DNA of 5,084 bases from Bacillota bacterium (GTDB taxonomy: Bacteria > Armatimonadota > Hebobacteria > Hebobacterales > Hebobacteraceae), in NCBI GenBank assembly GCA_030597345.1, contig JAUVSA010000166.1:1-5084 (forward strand). The letters run 5' to 3'. The position numbers and the translations under genes were made by a program. The notes under the pieces were generated by a model. The model did no database searches and had not been told where the DNA came from. It was given only the letters and a program-made list of their open reading frames with translations. Below, one piece after another: positions 4,750-5,084 of the stretch; within the stretch, counting starts at the first letter, position 1, and each line of letters starts with the position of its first letter.

Positions 4750-5084
4750 GACGCCGCCGCGCTCTTCTCTTCCGCCTCCGCCGCCAGCTCGCGCAGATCC
4801 TCACGCACCACCCGGCGCGGACCCCCGTGGGGAGAGCTGGACCAGTCCCGGGCCGGCGTGATCTCCGCCAGCTGGTCTAAGGTCCCCAGCCTCTTCATCC
4901 GCTCCACGATCAGTGCCCAACCGCAATCGACGTCCGGACTGATCTCACACTTGCCATCGGTGCTCCCCCCGCACGGGCCGTTCAGCAGGGACTTCGAGCA
5001 TCGCGCAACCGGGCAGATCCCACCCGTCAGGTGCAGCATGCAGTTCCCGCACCCCGCACACATCTCCACCCACACTCCGGGCTC
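4746..5084 (-). CDS. metV: MetV, cysteine-rich partner of MetF (N-terminus beyond the window edge)
   Basis: The last 112 residues of a protein whose 5' part runs off the right edge. The frame is open to 5084, and the GTG at 5075 is internal, since residues E-P-G precede it in frame and the family motif spans it. The signature is the MTHFR C-terminal / MetV module: MCAGCGNC, TGGICPVARCSKSLLNGPCGG, GKCE, and DCGW. Eight cysteines are visible, typical of an Fe-S or metal site in this subunit. MetV associates with MetF and is thought to link it to electron-transfer partners (HdrA, RnfC-like or similar in acetogens). A charged, Ala/Glu-rich tail (about the last 25 residues) extends past the domain. 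It overlaps metF by 4 bases, so the two are made together. A standard MetV is roughly 200 residues, so about half is missing from the window. Confidence 0.9.
   Translation of the reverse strand, partial: EPGVWVEMCAGCGNCMLHLTGGICPVARCSKSLLNGPCGGSTDGKCEISPDVDCGWALIVERMKRLGTLDQLAEITPARDWSSSPHGGPRRVVREDLRELAAEAEEKSAAAS

Overview
This GC-rich bacterial window holds seven protein-coding genes and several short non-coding structures. The organism cannot be named from sequence alone. A two-subunit MetF/MetV-type methylenetetrahydrofolate reductase, a soluble 'two-CW' sensor kinase and a TIGR04076-family protein together suggest an environmental anaerobe or facultative anaerobe from a deep-branching phylum (for example Armatimonadota, Planctomycetota, Chloroflexota or Desulfobacterota). 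That placement is inference.

Right half (minus strand, read from 5084 down to 1774): one tightly packed probable operon. The 3' part of metV comes first and overlaps metF by ATGA. A single-domain response regulator follows after a 32-nt gap with a clear Shine-Dalgarno site, then a cytosolic histidine kinase after 61 nt. MetV and MetF are the reductase of the methyl branch of folate C1 metabolism (Wood-Ljungdahl type). The kinase carries an eight-cysteine N-terminal two-CW module and a GAF domain. The arrangement suggests a two-component system tied to C1 or redox metabolism, with no DNA-binding output encoded here.

Middle (1502-1773): a 272-bp gap between convergent genes. It holds two bulged hairpins (1543-1566 and 1587-1620) and a 19-bp tandem repeat (three perfect copies and one diverged, 1607-1682). 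No gene is seen in it.

Left half: a Nudix hydrolase on the plus strand (923-1501) is divergent from a TIGR04076-family protein on the minus strand (681-394). The 241-bp divergent region contains a perfect 16-bp palindrome and two more hairpins. Downstream of TIGR04076 on the same strand is a 97-residue protein made only of two GyrA C-terminal propeller repeats. Its Shine-Dalgarno site abuts a long inverted repeat. Several annotated starts (GyrA-like, TIGR04076, Nudix, response regulator) are shorter than the longest open frame, chosen on ribosome-binding sites and family length.

The most interesting items are the metV-metF-regulator-kinase operon, the stand-alone two-blade gyrase fragment with its hairpin leader, the Nudix box with two altered consensus positions, and the repeat/hairpin block between the convergent genes.
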